Shown here piece after piece: positions 27,225 through 35,968 of a stretch of DNA of 64,000 bases. The stretch comes from Vitreoscilla massiliensis (lineage in GTDB: Bacteria > Pseudomonadota > Gammaproteobacteria > Burkholderiales > Neisseriaceae). Position numbers and translations under genes: made by a program. The stretch spans positions 639,053 through 703,052 of the forward strand of contig NZ_LN898221.1 in NCBI RefSeq assembly GCF_001457815.1. Reading direction: 5' to 3'. Numbering within the stretch: the stretch's first letter is position 1; every line of letters begins with the position of its first letter. The notes under the pieces are model-generated. The model was not told the DNA's origin and did no database searches. It saw only the letters and a program-made list of their open reading frames with translations.

Positions 27225-27697
27225 AAACACCTCTTTGTATCACGGGGGCTTCAAAAGGCATAAACGATTTCACACAAGGCCCGCTAGCAAGAGCCACCGA
27301 ATGTTGACGACGATTTAGGTACGTGCCAGCATTCTAGTCATGACAATCCATTTACACAGTCATTTAAAACAGCCGTTATGGGTTTGAACAAGAAAACTTG
27401 TGTCCAAGATACTGCAATGCAGCATTATTGGCAAGCCATTAAGCTGACACTTTTTAACAGAAAGTTACAAAGAGATAGTAAATGCCAATGTTAAAATAGT
27501 TTTAAGCATTTAATGCGATTGTTTTAGTCGATATTGGCATTTATTTTATAGGCACAATTCAAATTTATTTGGGCTTAAATCTTGATTCACAAGGATAAAA
27601 TAGACAGATTGTCTAATCATTAAGATATTTACTCAAGAGGCGGCCTGTAAATCCGGATAATGCCTGCTTACAGGCCACATTCATCCTGTATCCTGCT
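27225..27697 (-). promoter_or_regulatory. Leader region of the ilv operon
   Basis: About 470 bp upstream of ilvI. On the minus strand, 27281-27325 reads as IVVNIRWLLLAGLV then stop, 9 of 14 codons being Ile, Val or Leu, as in attenuation leader peptides; but a TAA immediately precedes it and no standard start codon is in frame. A mini-ORF MTRMLART ends at that TAA (ATG at 27341). No terminator with a U-run is evident before ilvI. One uptake word pair is near 27641-27682. Confidence 0.35.
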
Positions 27698-28183
27698 TCA
27701 CACAGCAGGTAATGAGCATTGATAAATGCGCGATGTCTCACCCCAAGGATGCCAACCGTCTGCCACATAAGCAAAGCCATAGCGCTCATACAAACCCACG
27801 TTGTCGGTACACAAATACAAGCTGTCAAAGCCTGCGCTCGCAGCATCGTGTTGACAACGCTCTATCAATAAACGCGCATAACCACGACCGCGTTCAGACT
27901 CTGTCACATGCAAAGCACACAGCCACGGATACAAATCCATGCGGCTGATGAAATCATTGCTGATTAAACCGGCACAAGCGATGATTTGCCCATCCAATAG
28001 CAATAGATACCATTGCGGCAAGGCCAGTGGCGCGTTCACGCTGTGCGCTATCGCATCTGCATACATGGCAGGCAAAACTTCTGGCCAGCTGTGTTGAAAA
28101 TACGCAATCGCCGCGGTGGCATATTCGGGTTGTTCACGCACAGACACCAGCACAGGGCTGGCATTATCATTGGCAGTGGGCAT
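27698..28183 (-). CDS. GNAT family N-acetyltransferase
   Basis: A 161-residue acetyltransferase. The C-terminal half is clear: LCALHVTESERGRGYARLLIERCQHDAASAGFDSLYLCTDNVGLYERYGFAYV contains motif A (RGRGYA, acetyl-CoA pyrophosphate loop) and motif B (LYERYGF). The substrate is unknown. The N-terminal part (YATAAIAYFQHSWPEVLPAMYADAI) is helical. The start lacks a strong ribosome binding site, so the exact N-terminus is uncertain. No operon partner. Confidence 0.88.
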   Translation of the reverse strand: MPTANDNASPVLVSVREQPEYATAAIAYFQHSWPEVLPAMYADAIAHSVNAPLALPQWYLLLLDGQIIACAGLISNDFISRMDLYPWLCALHVTESERGRGYARLLIERCQHDAASAGFDSLYLCTDNVGLYERYGFAYVADGWHPWGETSRIYQCSLPAV

Positions 28184-28328
28184 AGTGTTTCTCTGATTTA
28201 AAATGATGAAGGTAGGTCAACAGTCTGCTTCCATCTGAGTCTTACAGGCCGCTGCTTAACACTGTTTGAACCTACTTCTAAACCATACAGTACAGATAGG
28301 CACCTGCATACAAGCGGCCTGTAAACCC

Positions 28329-28877
28329 TTAAAACGATGAATTCGGTTGCTGTAAGAACGCTTGCTCAGCCGCCGTAGAAACACGCCCCAACACGGCATT
28401 GCGATGCGGGAAGCGGCCAAATTCGGCCACGATATTGCGGTGGCGCACGGCAAAGTCATAAGTATTGGCATCGCAATAGCGCTGAAACAGCGGCAAAGAC
28501 GCGTCTTGTATGGCCAAAGATTCCGAGTGCATCATCGGCAATAAGGCAAATTGGTGTTCAGTTTGGCTTAAAGCTGCAAAGCCGACTTGCGCTTGCAATT
28601 CTTGGCTGAGCACCAACGCCATGCCGTCTTGCGCAAACGAGCGCGCATCGCCGCGCCACAGATTGCGGCTGAATTGGTCTAACACGATGATTTCCGCCAA
28701 ACGGCCACTCAAACGCGCACGCCAAGCCGACAATTCACCGCCAGCAGCGGCTTGCCATGTGGCGAAAAACTCACGGCGGATGCTGTTGTCTATGGCCTCG
28801 TCTTTGGCAAAGCGTTGCTCGGGACTTAAGCGTTCAAACCAAAAATTCAACACCTGCTCGGGATGGCAAACTGACAT
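28329..28877 (-). CDS. DUF924 family protein
   Basis: A 182-residue all-helical protein of the DUF924 family (TPR-like fold). Typical elements are VLNFWFERLSPEQRFAKDEAIDNSIRREFF, the IIVLDQFSRNLWRGDARSFAQDGMAL segment and HRNIVAEFGRFPHRNAVLGR. The biochemical role of the family is unknown. The start at 28877 follows AAAGGAGTTGCC; a further 17 in-frame codons upstream are rejected. It is divergent from the pirin gene. Confidence 0.9.
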   Translation of the reverse strand: MSVCHPEQVLNFWFERLSPEQRFAKDEAIDNSIRREFFATWQAAAGGELSAWRARLSGRLAEIIVLDQFSRNLWRGDARSFAQDGMALVLSQELQAQVGFAALSQTEHQFALLPMMHSESLAIQDASLPLFQRYCDANTYDFAVRHRNIVAEFGRFPHRNAVLGRVSTAAEQAFLQQPNSSF

Positions 28878-29011
28878 GGCAACTCCTTTCTGCATGTAAA
28901 AGACATATTCATCACAAAAACAAAGCATTTATTCCAAGCGCGCAGCATAGCACAAGACCAGTGCCCACAGGCTGTGCTAATCTTGTTGGCATCTGTATAA
29001 GGAGTGTTGTC

Positions 29012-29911
29012 ATGGCCCAACTGGAAATCACCGTATTAAACAGCAGCGAATTGAGCCCCGGCTTTCAAATCCAACGCGCCCTGCCGCAACGCGGCTTGCG
29101 CCGTGTTGGTGCGTGGGCGTTTTTAGACCACATCGGCCCAGTCGAATTGAGTCCGACTTTGGGCATGCACGTGCATTCGCACCCGCACATCGGCTTGTCG
29201 ACCTTTACTTGGATGATCAGTGGCCAAATCCAACACCACGACAGCTTGGGTCACAATCTGGCCATCAAACCCGGCCAAGTGAACTTGATGACGGCCGGCA
29301 ATGGCATTGCCCATACCGAGGTCAGCATAGGCGAATCCGGCTGTTTGCATGCCGCCCAATTGTGGATAGCCTTGCCCGAACACGCCAAAGACATGCCGGC
29401 CGAATTCACCAATTATCCAGAATTGCCGCGCATCGCCAATGAGCATTTGACCGAAACGGTGTTAATCGGCCAGTGGCAAGACTGCATTTCGCCAGTGACA
29501 GCACATACGCCCATCGTCGGTGTGGACTTGGAAGCGCACGGCGATTACGCGCAAAGCTTTGAACTCAATCCCGAGTTTGAATACGGTTTCTTACCGATGA
29601 TAGGCGATTTGAGCGTCAACGGCAGCTTGGTGAAAACCGGCGAATTTGCCTATTTGCCACAAGGCGAAGGCAGCGTGCACTTAGAGGCCAGCGCTGGCAG
29701 TCGCGCCTTATTGATCGGCGGCGAGCCTTTGGATGAGGAATTGATTTTGTGGTGGAATTTGATTGCACGCACACAGGCTGAAATCGAACAAGCCCGCAAC
29801 GATTGGGAAGCGCAAAGCGAGCGCTATGGCGAATTGACCCAATTGGGCGACGGCTGGCTGCACGCACCTGAGATTGCAAACAAACTGATTGCCAGTAAAG
29901 GGCACCGTTAA
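29012..29911 (+). CDS. Pirin family protein
   Basis: A 299-residue bicupin of the pirin family; bacterial members are iron-binding and some act as quercetin dioxygenases or modulate pyruvate metabolism. The N-terminal cupin holds the metal ligands: MHVHSHPHIGLSTFTWMISG (His residues near 53-59) and AGNGIAHTEVS (His and Glu near 101-103). The C-terminal cupin is less conserved, as usual. AAGGAGTGTTGTC precedes the ATG at 29012; earlier in-frame codons overlap the divergent DUF924 gene. Confidence 0.93.
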   Translation: MAQLEITVLNSSELSPGFQIQRALPQRGLRRVGAWAFLDHIGPVELSPTLGMHVHSHPHIGLSTFTWMISGQIQHHDSLGHNLAIKPGQVNLMTAGNGIAHTEVSIGESGCLHAAQLWIALPEHAKDMPAEFTNYPELPRIANEHLTETVLIGQWQDCISPVTAHTPIVGVDLEAHGDYAQSFELNPEFEYGFLPMIGDLSVNGSLVKTGEFAYLPQGEGSVHLEASAGSRALLIGGEPLDEELILWWNLIARTQAEIEQARNDWEAQSERYGELTQLGDGWLHAPEIANKLIASKGHR

Positions 29912-30008
29912 GCCTTATTGGCTGGATATGGACTGGATGGATATGGGTATCACTGCCACCATCCATCACAGCTGATACACATCCATTCGGTGACAGCTGC
30001 CAATCCTT

Positions 30009-30044
30009 AATAAGCGGCCTGTAAATGTTTACAGGCCGCTTATT
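30009..30044. terminator. Inverted DUS pair downstream of the pirin gene
   Basis: AATAAGCGGCCTGTAAA and complement with a 2-3 nt loop, followed by TATTTG. Confidence 0.8.
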
Positions 30045-30490
30045 TGTGCTCTAAGACTCTGTGCTGATTGAAAACCCTTACAACTCGCTGACACCACCTA
30101 AACACAAGTCGTTAGAAGCACCTCTTATAGTATTGCCACAATAACCGCCTCAGCGCGCCAAACAGCTTTGTTCTGTGTCCTTCTCTTCGCCAACCCAATC
30201 TCAGTGGTTTTCATACTGTCGCCATCCACCACTATTATCGCCATAACAGGGCAAAAGCATTGCCAATCATCACAGCAATAACAGCACCGCGCTCACCTAA
30301 ACCGCTTCATCACTGTGGATTTCATGTCCTCAGCAAACACAGCACTGTTTCGAGCCCAAACACAGAGAATTGTATAACTGGCTTGAAGCTGTTAGGCTGA
30401 GCTAACAATAAGGTGCGGCCTGAAGGTTTACAGGCCGCCTGTCTGGCAACACATGCTACAAATCAGAACCTATTTATAGAGAGAGCAAAC
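30045..30490. other. Intergenic region upstream of the hydroxyproline dehydratase-like gene
   Basis: About 445 bp with no supported gene. Short hydrophobic frames broken by stops on the minus strand (around 30240-30300) could be gene debris but are too short to identify. An imperfect inverted DUS pair (one arm lacking the T, GCGGCCTGAAGG) lies at 30415-30440. Confidence 0.4.
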
Positions 30491-31498
30491 ATGCAGTTCG
30501 GCAAAAAAATCGACACCGTAGAAGTTCATACTGGCGGCGAAGCGTTTCGCATCGTCACCTCTGGCCTGCCCAAATTCCCTGGCGACACCATCGTGGCGCG
30601 CCGACAATGGATTAAAGAGCACATCGACCACATCCGCACCGCCTTGATTTTTGAGCCGCGCGGCCATGCCGACATGTATGCAGGCTATTTGACCGAAGCG
30701 GTATCGCCCAGCGCCGATTTCGGCGTGATTTTTGTGCACAACGAAGGCTATAGCGACCACTGCGGTCACGGCGTCATCGCCTTGTCGACCGCGGCGGTGG
30801 AATTGGGCTGGGTCACCCCTACCCAGCCGGAAACCCGCGTCGGCATTGATGCGCCATGCGGTTTTATCGAGGCTTTTGTACAGTGGGATGGCGAACGCGC
30901 TGGCCAAGTGCGCTTTGTCAACGTGCCGTCGTTTATCTACCAACGCGATGTCAGTGTCGACACACCGACCTTCGGTAAGGTCACCGGCGACATCGCTTTT
31001 GGTGGCGCGTTTTACTTTTATACCGACGGCCGCGCCCACGGTTTGGACATCAACGAGGCCAATGTGGCGCGCTTGATTCAGTTTGGCGACGAGGTCAAAC
31101 AAGCGGCCAATCAAGCCTATCCGGTGGTACACCCGCACATTCCTGAACTCAATCACATTTATGGCACCATCGTCGATGGCGCGCCGCGCCATGCCGATTC
31201 CAGTCAGGCCAATTGCTGCATCTTCGCCGACCGCCAAGTCGACCGTTCACCGACAGGCTCAGGCACGGCAGGTCGGGTGGCGCAATTGTATTTGCGCGGC
31301 TTATTGGGCAAAGACGAGGTCTTGGTCAATGAATCCATTGTTGGCTCGGTGTTCCAAGGCAAGGTCTTATCCGAAACCCAAGTGGCCGACTTTGCCGCGG
31401 TCATCCCCGAAGTCACGGGTGATGCGCATGTGTACGGTTTTGCCAGTTGGTTGATGAATGAGCGCGACCCATTGGATGCGGGCTTCTTGGTGCGTTAA
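30491..31498 (+). CDS. Proline racemase family enzyme, probable trans-3-hydroxy-L-proline dehydratase
   Basis: A 335-residue member of the proline racemase family. The first active-site motif, SDHCGHGVIALSTAAVE, keeps the catalytic Cys (near residue 90), while the second, DRSPTGSGTAGR (near residue 255), has Thr where proline racemase and 4-hydroxyproline epimerase have Cys. That Cys/Thr pair is the signature of trans-3-hydroxy-L-proline dehydratases, which make pyrroline-2-carboxylate. Start at 30491 follows GAGAGCAAAC. No reductase for the product or proline catabolic gene is adjacent. Family membership is certain; the dehydratase call rests on the Thr. Confidence 0.85.
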   Translation: MQFGKKIDTVEVHTGGEAFRIVTSGLPKFPGDTIVARRQWIKEHIDHIRTALIFEPRGHADMYAGYLTEAVSPSADFGVIFVHNEGYSDHCGHGVIALSTAAVELGWVTPTQPETRVGIDAPCGFIEAFVQWDGERAGQVRFVNVPSFIYQRDVSVDTPTFGKVTGDIAFGGAFYFYTDGRAHGLDINEANVARLIQFGDEVKQAANQAYPVVHPHIPELNHIYGTIVDGAPRHADSSQANCCIFADRQVDRSPTGSGTAGRVAQLYLRGLLGKDEVLVNESIVGSVFQGKVLSETQVADFAAVIPEVTGDAHVYGFASWLMNERDPLDAGFLVR

Positions 31499-31525
31499 GC
31501 GCTGCAACACCTGTACCACTGATGC

Positions 31526-31560
31526 AAATGCGGCCTGTAAGCTTTTACAGGCCGCATTTT
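31526..31560 (+). terminator. Inverted DUS pair after the hydroxyproline dehydratase-like gene
   Basis: AAATGCGGCCTGTAA and its complement around a short loop, followed by TTTTATTT. Confidence 0.85.
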
Positions 31561-31769
31561 ATTTACCAGCTCATGTAACACAAGGCATATAGTATCTCTA
31601 GCAGCGCGTGGCTTGATTGCTGACAATCTTTACCTCAGGCCGCCATGCAAATAGAATAAGGGCACGTGAATTGCATGCGAAACGGTGTTGTGTGGCTGTG
31701 CGCTTGTAAACCAAGCGCGCCAGCCGCTACCGAATGACAGACCAGACTCTCAGACAAAAAGGAATGATG

Positions 31770-32531
31770 ATGAATGTAAAATTGACCGCTGCGTTGCTGT
31801 GTTCAAGCGTGTTTTTGGGCGCGTGTGCCAACAATATGACCACAGGCGATATGTTGAGCTTGGGTGCTTCGGGCATGCAAGCCTTGACCTTAAGCGACAG
31901 CCAATTGCGCGACACCGCCAATTTGTCGTGTGCGCAAATGGACAAGGCCAACAGCGTTGCCGCCGCTGGCAGCAAATACAACCAACGCCTGAACAACATC
32001 AAAAAAGGCTTGCCCACCAGCATAGACGGCGTGGCCTTGAATTACAAAGTCTACCAAACACGTGACATCAATGCTTGGGCCATGCCCAATGGCTGCATCC
32101 GCGTCTACTCTGGCTTGATGGACATGATGACAGACGACGAAGTGCGCGGCGTGTTGGGCCATGAAATCGGCCACGTGCAATTGGGCCACAGCAAAAACCG
32201 CTTCCGTGTTGCCGCCTTGGCCTCATTGGGTCGCGAAGTGTTGGCCAAGAGTGGCAACAGCACCATCGCCAATTTGAATGCGTCGGAATTGGGTGATTTG
32301 TCGGAAAAATTCTTGAATGCACAGTTCTCGCAAAAACAAGAATCCGATGCCGATGATTATTCATACAATTTATTGGTCAGCAAAGGCTTGAGCCCAAAAC
32401 CACTGGCAACCAGTTTTGAAAAACTGTCGAAAATGTCGGGCGGCAAAGGCTCGGTGTTTGACAGCCACCCCGGCTCAGACAAACGTGCCCAACGCATATA
32501 CGAACGCATGGCCAAAGACGGTAAGAAATAA
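31770..32531 (+). CDS. M48 family metallopeptidase lipoprotein
   Basis: A 253-residue predicted lipoprotein zinc protease similar to LoiP/YggG and BepA-type M48 enzymes that act on outer-membrane or envelope proteins. The signal peptide ends in a lipobox LGAC (Cys near residue 21). The zinc motif HEIGHVQLGH (HExxH) is near residue 130 and the third ligand Glu is in QKQESDADDYSYNLL near 195. The start is the third of three consecutive ATGs (31764, 31767, 31770), best spaced from AAAGGA. It stands alone. Confidence 0.9.
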   Translation: MNVKLTAALLCSSVFLGACANNMTTGDMLSLGASGMQALTLSDSQLRDTANLSCAQMDKANSVAAAGSKYNQRLNNIKKGLPTSIDGVALNYKVYQTRDINAWAMPNGCIRVYSGLMDMMTDDEVRGVLGHEIGHVQLGHSKNRFRVAALASLGREVLAKSGNSTIANLNASELGDLSEKFLNAQFSQKQESDADDYSYNLLVSKGLSPKPLATSFEKLSKMSGGKGSVFDSHPGSDKRAQRIYERMAKDGKK

Positions 32532-32558
32532 GCCGTATTATTGCTGGTAAGGTGACTG

Positions 32559-32590
32559 TGCGGCCTGTAAACGTTTTATAGGCCGCATTT
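32559..32590 (+). terminator. Imperfect inverted DUS pair after the M48 gene
   Basis: TGCGGCCTGTAAACG pairs with TTATAGGCCGCA; the right arm carries TATAGG instead of TACAGG. Weak T-tail. Confidence 0.6.
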
Positions 32591-32846
32591 GAGCACAAAC
32601 AGCATTGAGTCAGTGCGCATTTTCTCATACCATGCACAAGTCAATGCAAATGGCCTAACCATGCTCGCAGCAAAGAGAGCGTGGTGGTGTTGGCAGTATT
32701 ATTTGCAGTATTGCGTTGCACTGGTCGTGTCAGCTGCTGCTACCGATGCAAGCGAACGCTGCACCAATGGCACGACGCCATTATGATGCACCCGATTCAG
32801 CCCCAAACCCGCCGTGTTACCGTATCATCGACAGAGGACAGCCATC
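32591..32846. other. Intergenic region before the membrane-anchored protein
   Basis: About 255 bp, no supported gene; short frames here lack binding sites. Confidence 0.4.
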
Positions 32847-33677
32847 ATGAGTCGCAATCAAGTCAATTTCATCATCGGCGCTGTGTGCGTGTTTATCTTG
32901 CTGGGCTTTGCCTTGGCCTTTCATTACATCAGCAGCCAAAAAGACCCCAGCCTGACTCAGGCCAAAGCCGCCATTGAAGCGTCTGGGCCGGAAATCATCA
33001 CCTTGGGAGAAGGGGCTTCGGTGCCGCTTACAGCCAGTGAGCCGCAAGATTCAGGCCGCTTGGCGCAATTGTTCAACCTGAAAACCATAGGCAGCAGCAA
33101 AAAAACCGTCGAAGCGATTACCGGCAAACCCGTACAAGCCAACGAGTTTGGCATGAGCGAATATGAACTCGATGGCTGTAACATCAGCGTGGTTTACGAT
33201 GGCAACAAGCTCAAAAACATCGGCTTGTTGTTAAGCCCGACTTGTCGCGTCAGCCTGGCCTCGTTTGGCATTCCCAATACCGAAGCTGGCCCCAATCTGA
33301 CTTATGGCCAAATTGAAGAAGCCTTGGGCGCGGGCAGCATCCGCAAATTCCAAGCCAGTTGCTTAATCGGCTGTGGCAATGCCGCCGACCCAACTGTGTC
33401 GGCCTTGTATGCGATAGATTCCAACCCAAACGAGCCTCAACCCTTGGAAATCCAATTGGAAACCGTGCAAGTGGGTGACACGACCTTAAATGCGGTCGAA
33501 AAATGGAGCAAAACCTTGGTCGATCAAGAGGGTGAAGACTGGGTGACCAATGGCGAATACAATTGTGAAGACCGCTACAATTATGTGGCTCAGCAATTGT
33601 TCAACAATGTCGAAGTGCACGCCATCACCATCGGTTACGACATCGCTACTGAGACTTGCCAATCGGCAGCCGGTTAA
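32847..33677 (+). CDS. Hypothetical membrane-anchored periplasmic protein
   Basis: A 276-residue protein with one N-terminal transmembrane helix (FIIGAVCVFILLGFALAFHYI, residues about 6-27) and a soluble, presumably periplasmic remainder. I do not recognise the family. The soluble part contains six Cys in spaced pairs (DGCNISV, SPTCRVS, ASCLIGCGN, EYNCEDRY, ETCQS), compatible with disulfide bonds. GSSKKTVEAITGKPVQANEFG resembles the small repeat-like folds of BamE/PepSY-type domains only loosely. The start at 32847 is the Met just before the helix. It is followed by an inverted DUS terminator. Confidence 0.7.
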   Translation: MSRNQVNFIIGAVCVFILLGFALAFHYISSQKDPSLTQAKAAIEASGPEIITLGEGASVPLTASEPQDSGRLAQLFNLKTIGSSKKTVEAITGKPVQANEFGMSEYELDGCNISVVYDGNKLKNIGLLLSPTCRVSLASFGIPNTEAGPNLTYGQIEEALGAGSIRKFQASCLIGCGNAADPTVSALYAIDSNPNEPQPLEIQLETVQVGDTTLNAVEKWSKTLVDQEGEDWVTNGEYNCEDRYNYVAQQLFNNVEVHAITIGYDIATETCQSAAG

Positions 33678-33689
33678 GTGGTGCATCCA

Positions 33690-33725
33690 AAAAAGCGGCC
33701 TGTAAACGTTTACAGGCCGCTTTTT
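33690..33725. terminator. Inverted DUS pair between convergent genes
   Basis: AAAAAGCGGCCTGTAAACG and its complement with T-runs on both strands; terminates the plus-strand hypothetical gene and the minus-strand symporter. Confidence 0.88.
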
Positions 33726-33758
33726 GATTGTGTTTCAGCGCATTTCAGAACAGCGCGT

Positions 33759-34754
33759 TTAATCTGCCGAGTGCTCCGCTGGCAAACGCCGCGCATAGCG
33801 CTGCGCCAATACCGCGCACACCATCAATTGTATCTGATGAAAAATCATCAACGGCAATAACATCACCCCCACCACCGAGGCTGGAAACAACACATTTGCC
33901 ATCGGCACCCCATTGGCCATGCTTTTTTTGGAACCGCAAAACACAATGGTGATTTCGTCTTCCTTATTGAAACGCAACACCCGCGCCGCATAAGTGTTAA
34001 CGGTAATCACCACCGCCAATAACACACACGAAATCAGCGCAATCATCAGCAAGGAGTGGGCATCGACTTTGTGCCATATCCCTTCCACCACCGCCTCACT
34101 GAACGCCACATACACCACCAACAAAATAGACGATTGGTCGGTAATGCCCACCAGCTTGCGGTGGCGCGCAATCCAAGCGGCAATCCACGGCCGCGCCAAA
34201 TGCCCAAGCACAAACGGCAACATCAATTGTAATAAGATAGAACCGATGGCACCGGCCGTGTCCAAAGCCTCGCTATTGCCATCGGTACTCATTAACCAGC
34301 CCACCAAAATCGGCGATAAAAACACCCCCAAGATGCTCGATGCCGATGCGCTGCACACCGCCGCGGCAATATTGCCACCCGCCACCGAGGTAAACGCAAT
34401 TGCCGATTGCACCGTCGCTGGCAAGGCACACATGTACAAGAAACCCATGTACACCGTCATCGACATCCACATTGGCACCATAAAATGCAGCGCCAAACCC
34501 AATAAGGGAAACAGCACAAACGTGCTGGCAAACACCAATACGTGCAAACGCCAATGCCCCATGCCTTGCTTAATCGCCTCGCGCGACAACTTGGCACCAT
34601 GCATGAAAAACAATAAGGCGATGGCGGCAGTGGTCAGGTGTTCAAAGCCGATTTTGACTTGGCCGCGCACCGGCAAAACACTGGCCAACACGATCACGCC
34701 GATTAACAGCAGTAAAAAACGGTCTATTTTCAGCTTTTGCAGCCAATTTTTCAT
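33759..34754 (-). CDS. Bile acid:sodium symporter family protein
   Basis: A 331-residue membrane protein with about nine or ten transmembrane helices, of the SBF-like (PF13593, E. coli YfeH) group of the BART superfamily. Recognisable segments are AALLFFMHGAKLS-like (residues about 45-56), LPATVQSAIAFTSVAGGNIAAAVCSASASSILGVFLSPILVG (the crossover region, about 110-155) and FCGSKKSMANGVPMANVLFP near 285. The transported solute is unknown; bacterial homologues move organic acids. The start is supported by the family N-terminus. Confidence 0.88.
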   Translation of the reverse strand: MKNWLQKLKIDRFLLLLIGVIVLASVLPVRGQVKIGFEHLTTAAIALLFFMHGAKLSREAIKQGMGHWRLHVLVFASTFVLFPLLGLALHFMVPMWMSMTVYMGFLYMCALPATVQSAIAFTSVAGGNIAAAVCSASASSILGVFLSPILVGWLMSTDGNSEALDTAGAIGSILLQLMLPFVLGHLARPWIAAWIARHRKLVGITDQSSILLVVYVAFSEAVVEGIWHKVDAHSLLMIALISCVLLAVVITVNTYAARVLRFNKEDEITIVFCGSKKSMANGVPMANVLFPASVVGVMLLPLMIFHQIQLMVCAVLAQRYARRLPAEHSAD

Positions 34755-35043
34755 TTTATCCTCGATTTTCTGTGTGTGTGCGGCCTGTAAACCCTCACCG
34801 CCTTATGCAAAAAAGCTTAAGCACAGACAGCGTGTTTGTCAAAATTTGGCCAACATCGGCATTTTGTTCAGCAAAATCAAGCAAAACCGCTGCAAAAATT
34901 CGGGTTTTGCAAGCGCAGCTTGCTTTTTATCCGTCATGTTTGCTCCAAATCATGGCCAGCGCACACACAATTACTGCACCCGCGACTTGCATTTGGCCTG
35001 CGCACTGGGCATGCTGTGGTTTTTTGTGAATCGAATCCGCCTT

Positions 35044-35820
35044 ATGCGCATCAGTTTTATCGGTGCAGGCCGCCTCGCCAGCCAATTGGCACCTGCCCTC
35101 GCCGCCCACCATACCATCGACTGCGTCTACAGCCGCGACCTCGCCAAAGCGCAAAGCTTGGCCACACGCGTGAATGCATTGGCTTGCAACGATTTGGCCG
35201 CCATCCCAGTTAACACCGACTTGGTCATCATCGCCGTCAGCGACCGCGCCATCGCCGAAGTCGTGGCGGCGCTGCATCAACATCTGCCCCACACCCTCAT
35301 CGTGCACACCTCAGGCAGCACCGCCATGTCGGTATTAAGCGCCATCCACCCGCGCGCCGGCGTGTTTTACCCCTTGCAAACCTTCAGCTTTGAACGCGCC
35401 ACCGCGTGGGAGCAAACACCCTTACTCATCGAGGCGGTGCAAGACGCGGATTTGGCCAGTTTGCACAGCTTGGCGACGGCATTGAGCCCACGCGTGTACC
35501 ACTACACCAGCGCACAACGCTTGAGCCTGCATTTGGCCGCCGTGTTTGCCTGCAATTTCAGCAATTATTGCTATGATATGGCCAAACAAATCTTGGACGC
35601 TCAACACGCCGACTTCGGTTTGCTCTACCCATTGATGCTGGAAACCGCCCACAAAGCCACGCAAGCCGACCCCAAAACCATGCAAACCGGCCCCGCCATG
35701 CGCGGCGACGATGCCATCATCGCCATGCACCAAACCATGTTGGAGCAAGCCGGACAAACCGACTTGCTCGCCACCTACCAATTGCTCAGCCAACAAATCG
35801 GGCAACGCCATCCAGTTTAA
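35044..35820 (+). CDS. Rossmann-like and DUF2520 domain protein
   Basis: A 258-residue protein with an N-terminal NAD(P)-binding-like Rossmann domain (RISFIGAGRLASQLAPAL, GxGxxA at residues about 7-12) and a C-terminal DUF2520 domain (HYTSAQRLSLHLAAVFACNFSNYCYDMA ... LYPLMLETAHKA). The layout resembles pyrroline-5-carboxylate reductase-type dehydrogenases. HTSGSTAMSVL near residue 95 is a typical family segment. Enzymatic activity is unknown. A long antisense-overlapping frame begins at 33994 but the real start is 35044, at the family N-terminus. Confidence 0.88.
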   Translation: MRISFIGAGRLASQLAPALAAHHTIDCVYSRDLAKAQSLATRVNALACNDLAAIPVNTDLVIIAVSDRAIAEVVAALHQHLPHTLIVHTSGSTAMSVLSAIHPRAGVFYPLQTFSFERATAWEQTPLLIEAVQDADLASLHSLATALSPRVYHYTSAQRLSLHLAAVFACNFSNYCYDMAKQILDAQHADFGLLYPLMLETAHKATQADPKTMQTGPAMRGDDAIIAMHQTMLEQAGQTDLLATYQLLSQQIGQRHPV

Positions 35821-35850
35821 GCCCAGTGCAAACGACTTAAATCAATAAAC

Positions 35851-35881
35851 AAGCGGCCTGTAAGCGTTTACAGGCCGCATT
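35851..35881 (+). terminator. Inverted DUS pair after the DUF2520 gene
   Basis: AAGCGGCCTGTAAGCG with TTTACAGGCCGCATT, followed by CTTTG; about 30 bp after the stop. Confidence 0.75.
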
Positions 35882-35968
35882 CTTTGTTACAATCAAGCCA
35901 TAATATTGCCAAGTACTTGAACACATTCCCGCCTCGTCGCCACTGACCATGCGCCTTTTTGGAGACCC

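Noticed and set aside
30200..30330. Possible membrane-protein pseudogene on the minus strand
   Set aside because: Hydrophobic pieces are short and interrupted by stops; no family could be recognised.
33994..35820. A 608-codon plus-strand frame
   Set aside because: Its first 350 codons are antisense to the symporter gene; only the part from 35044 has a family match (DUF2520 protein).
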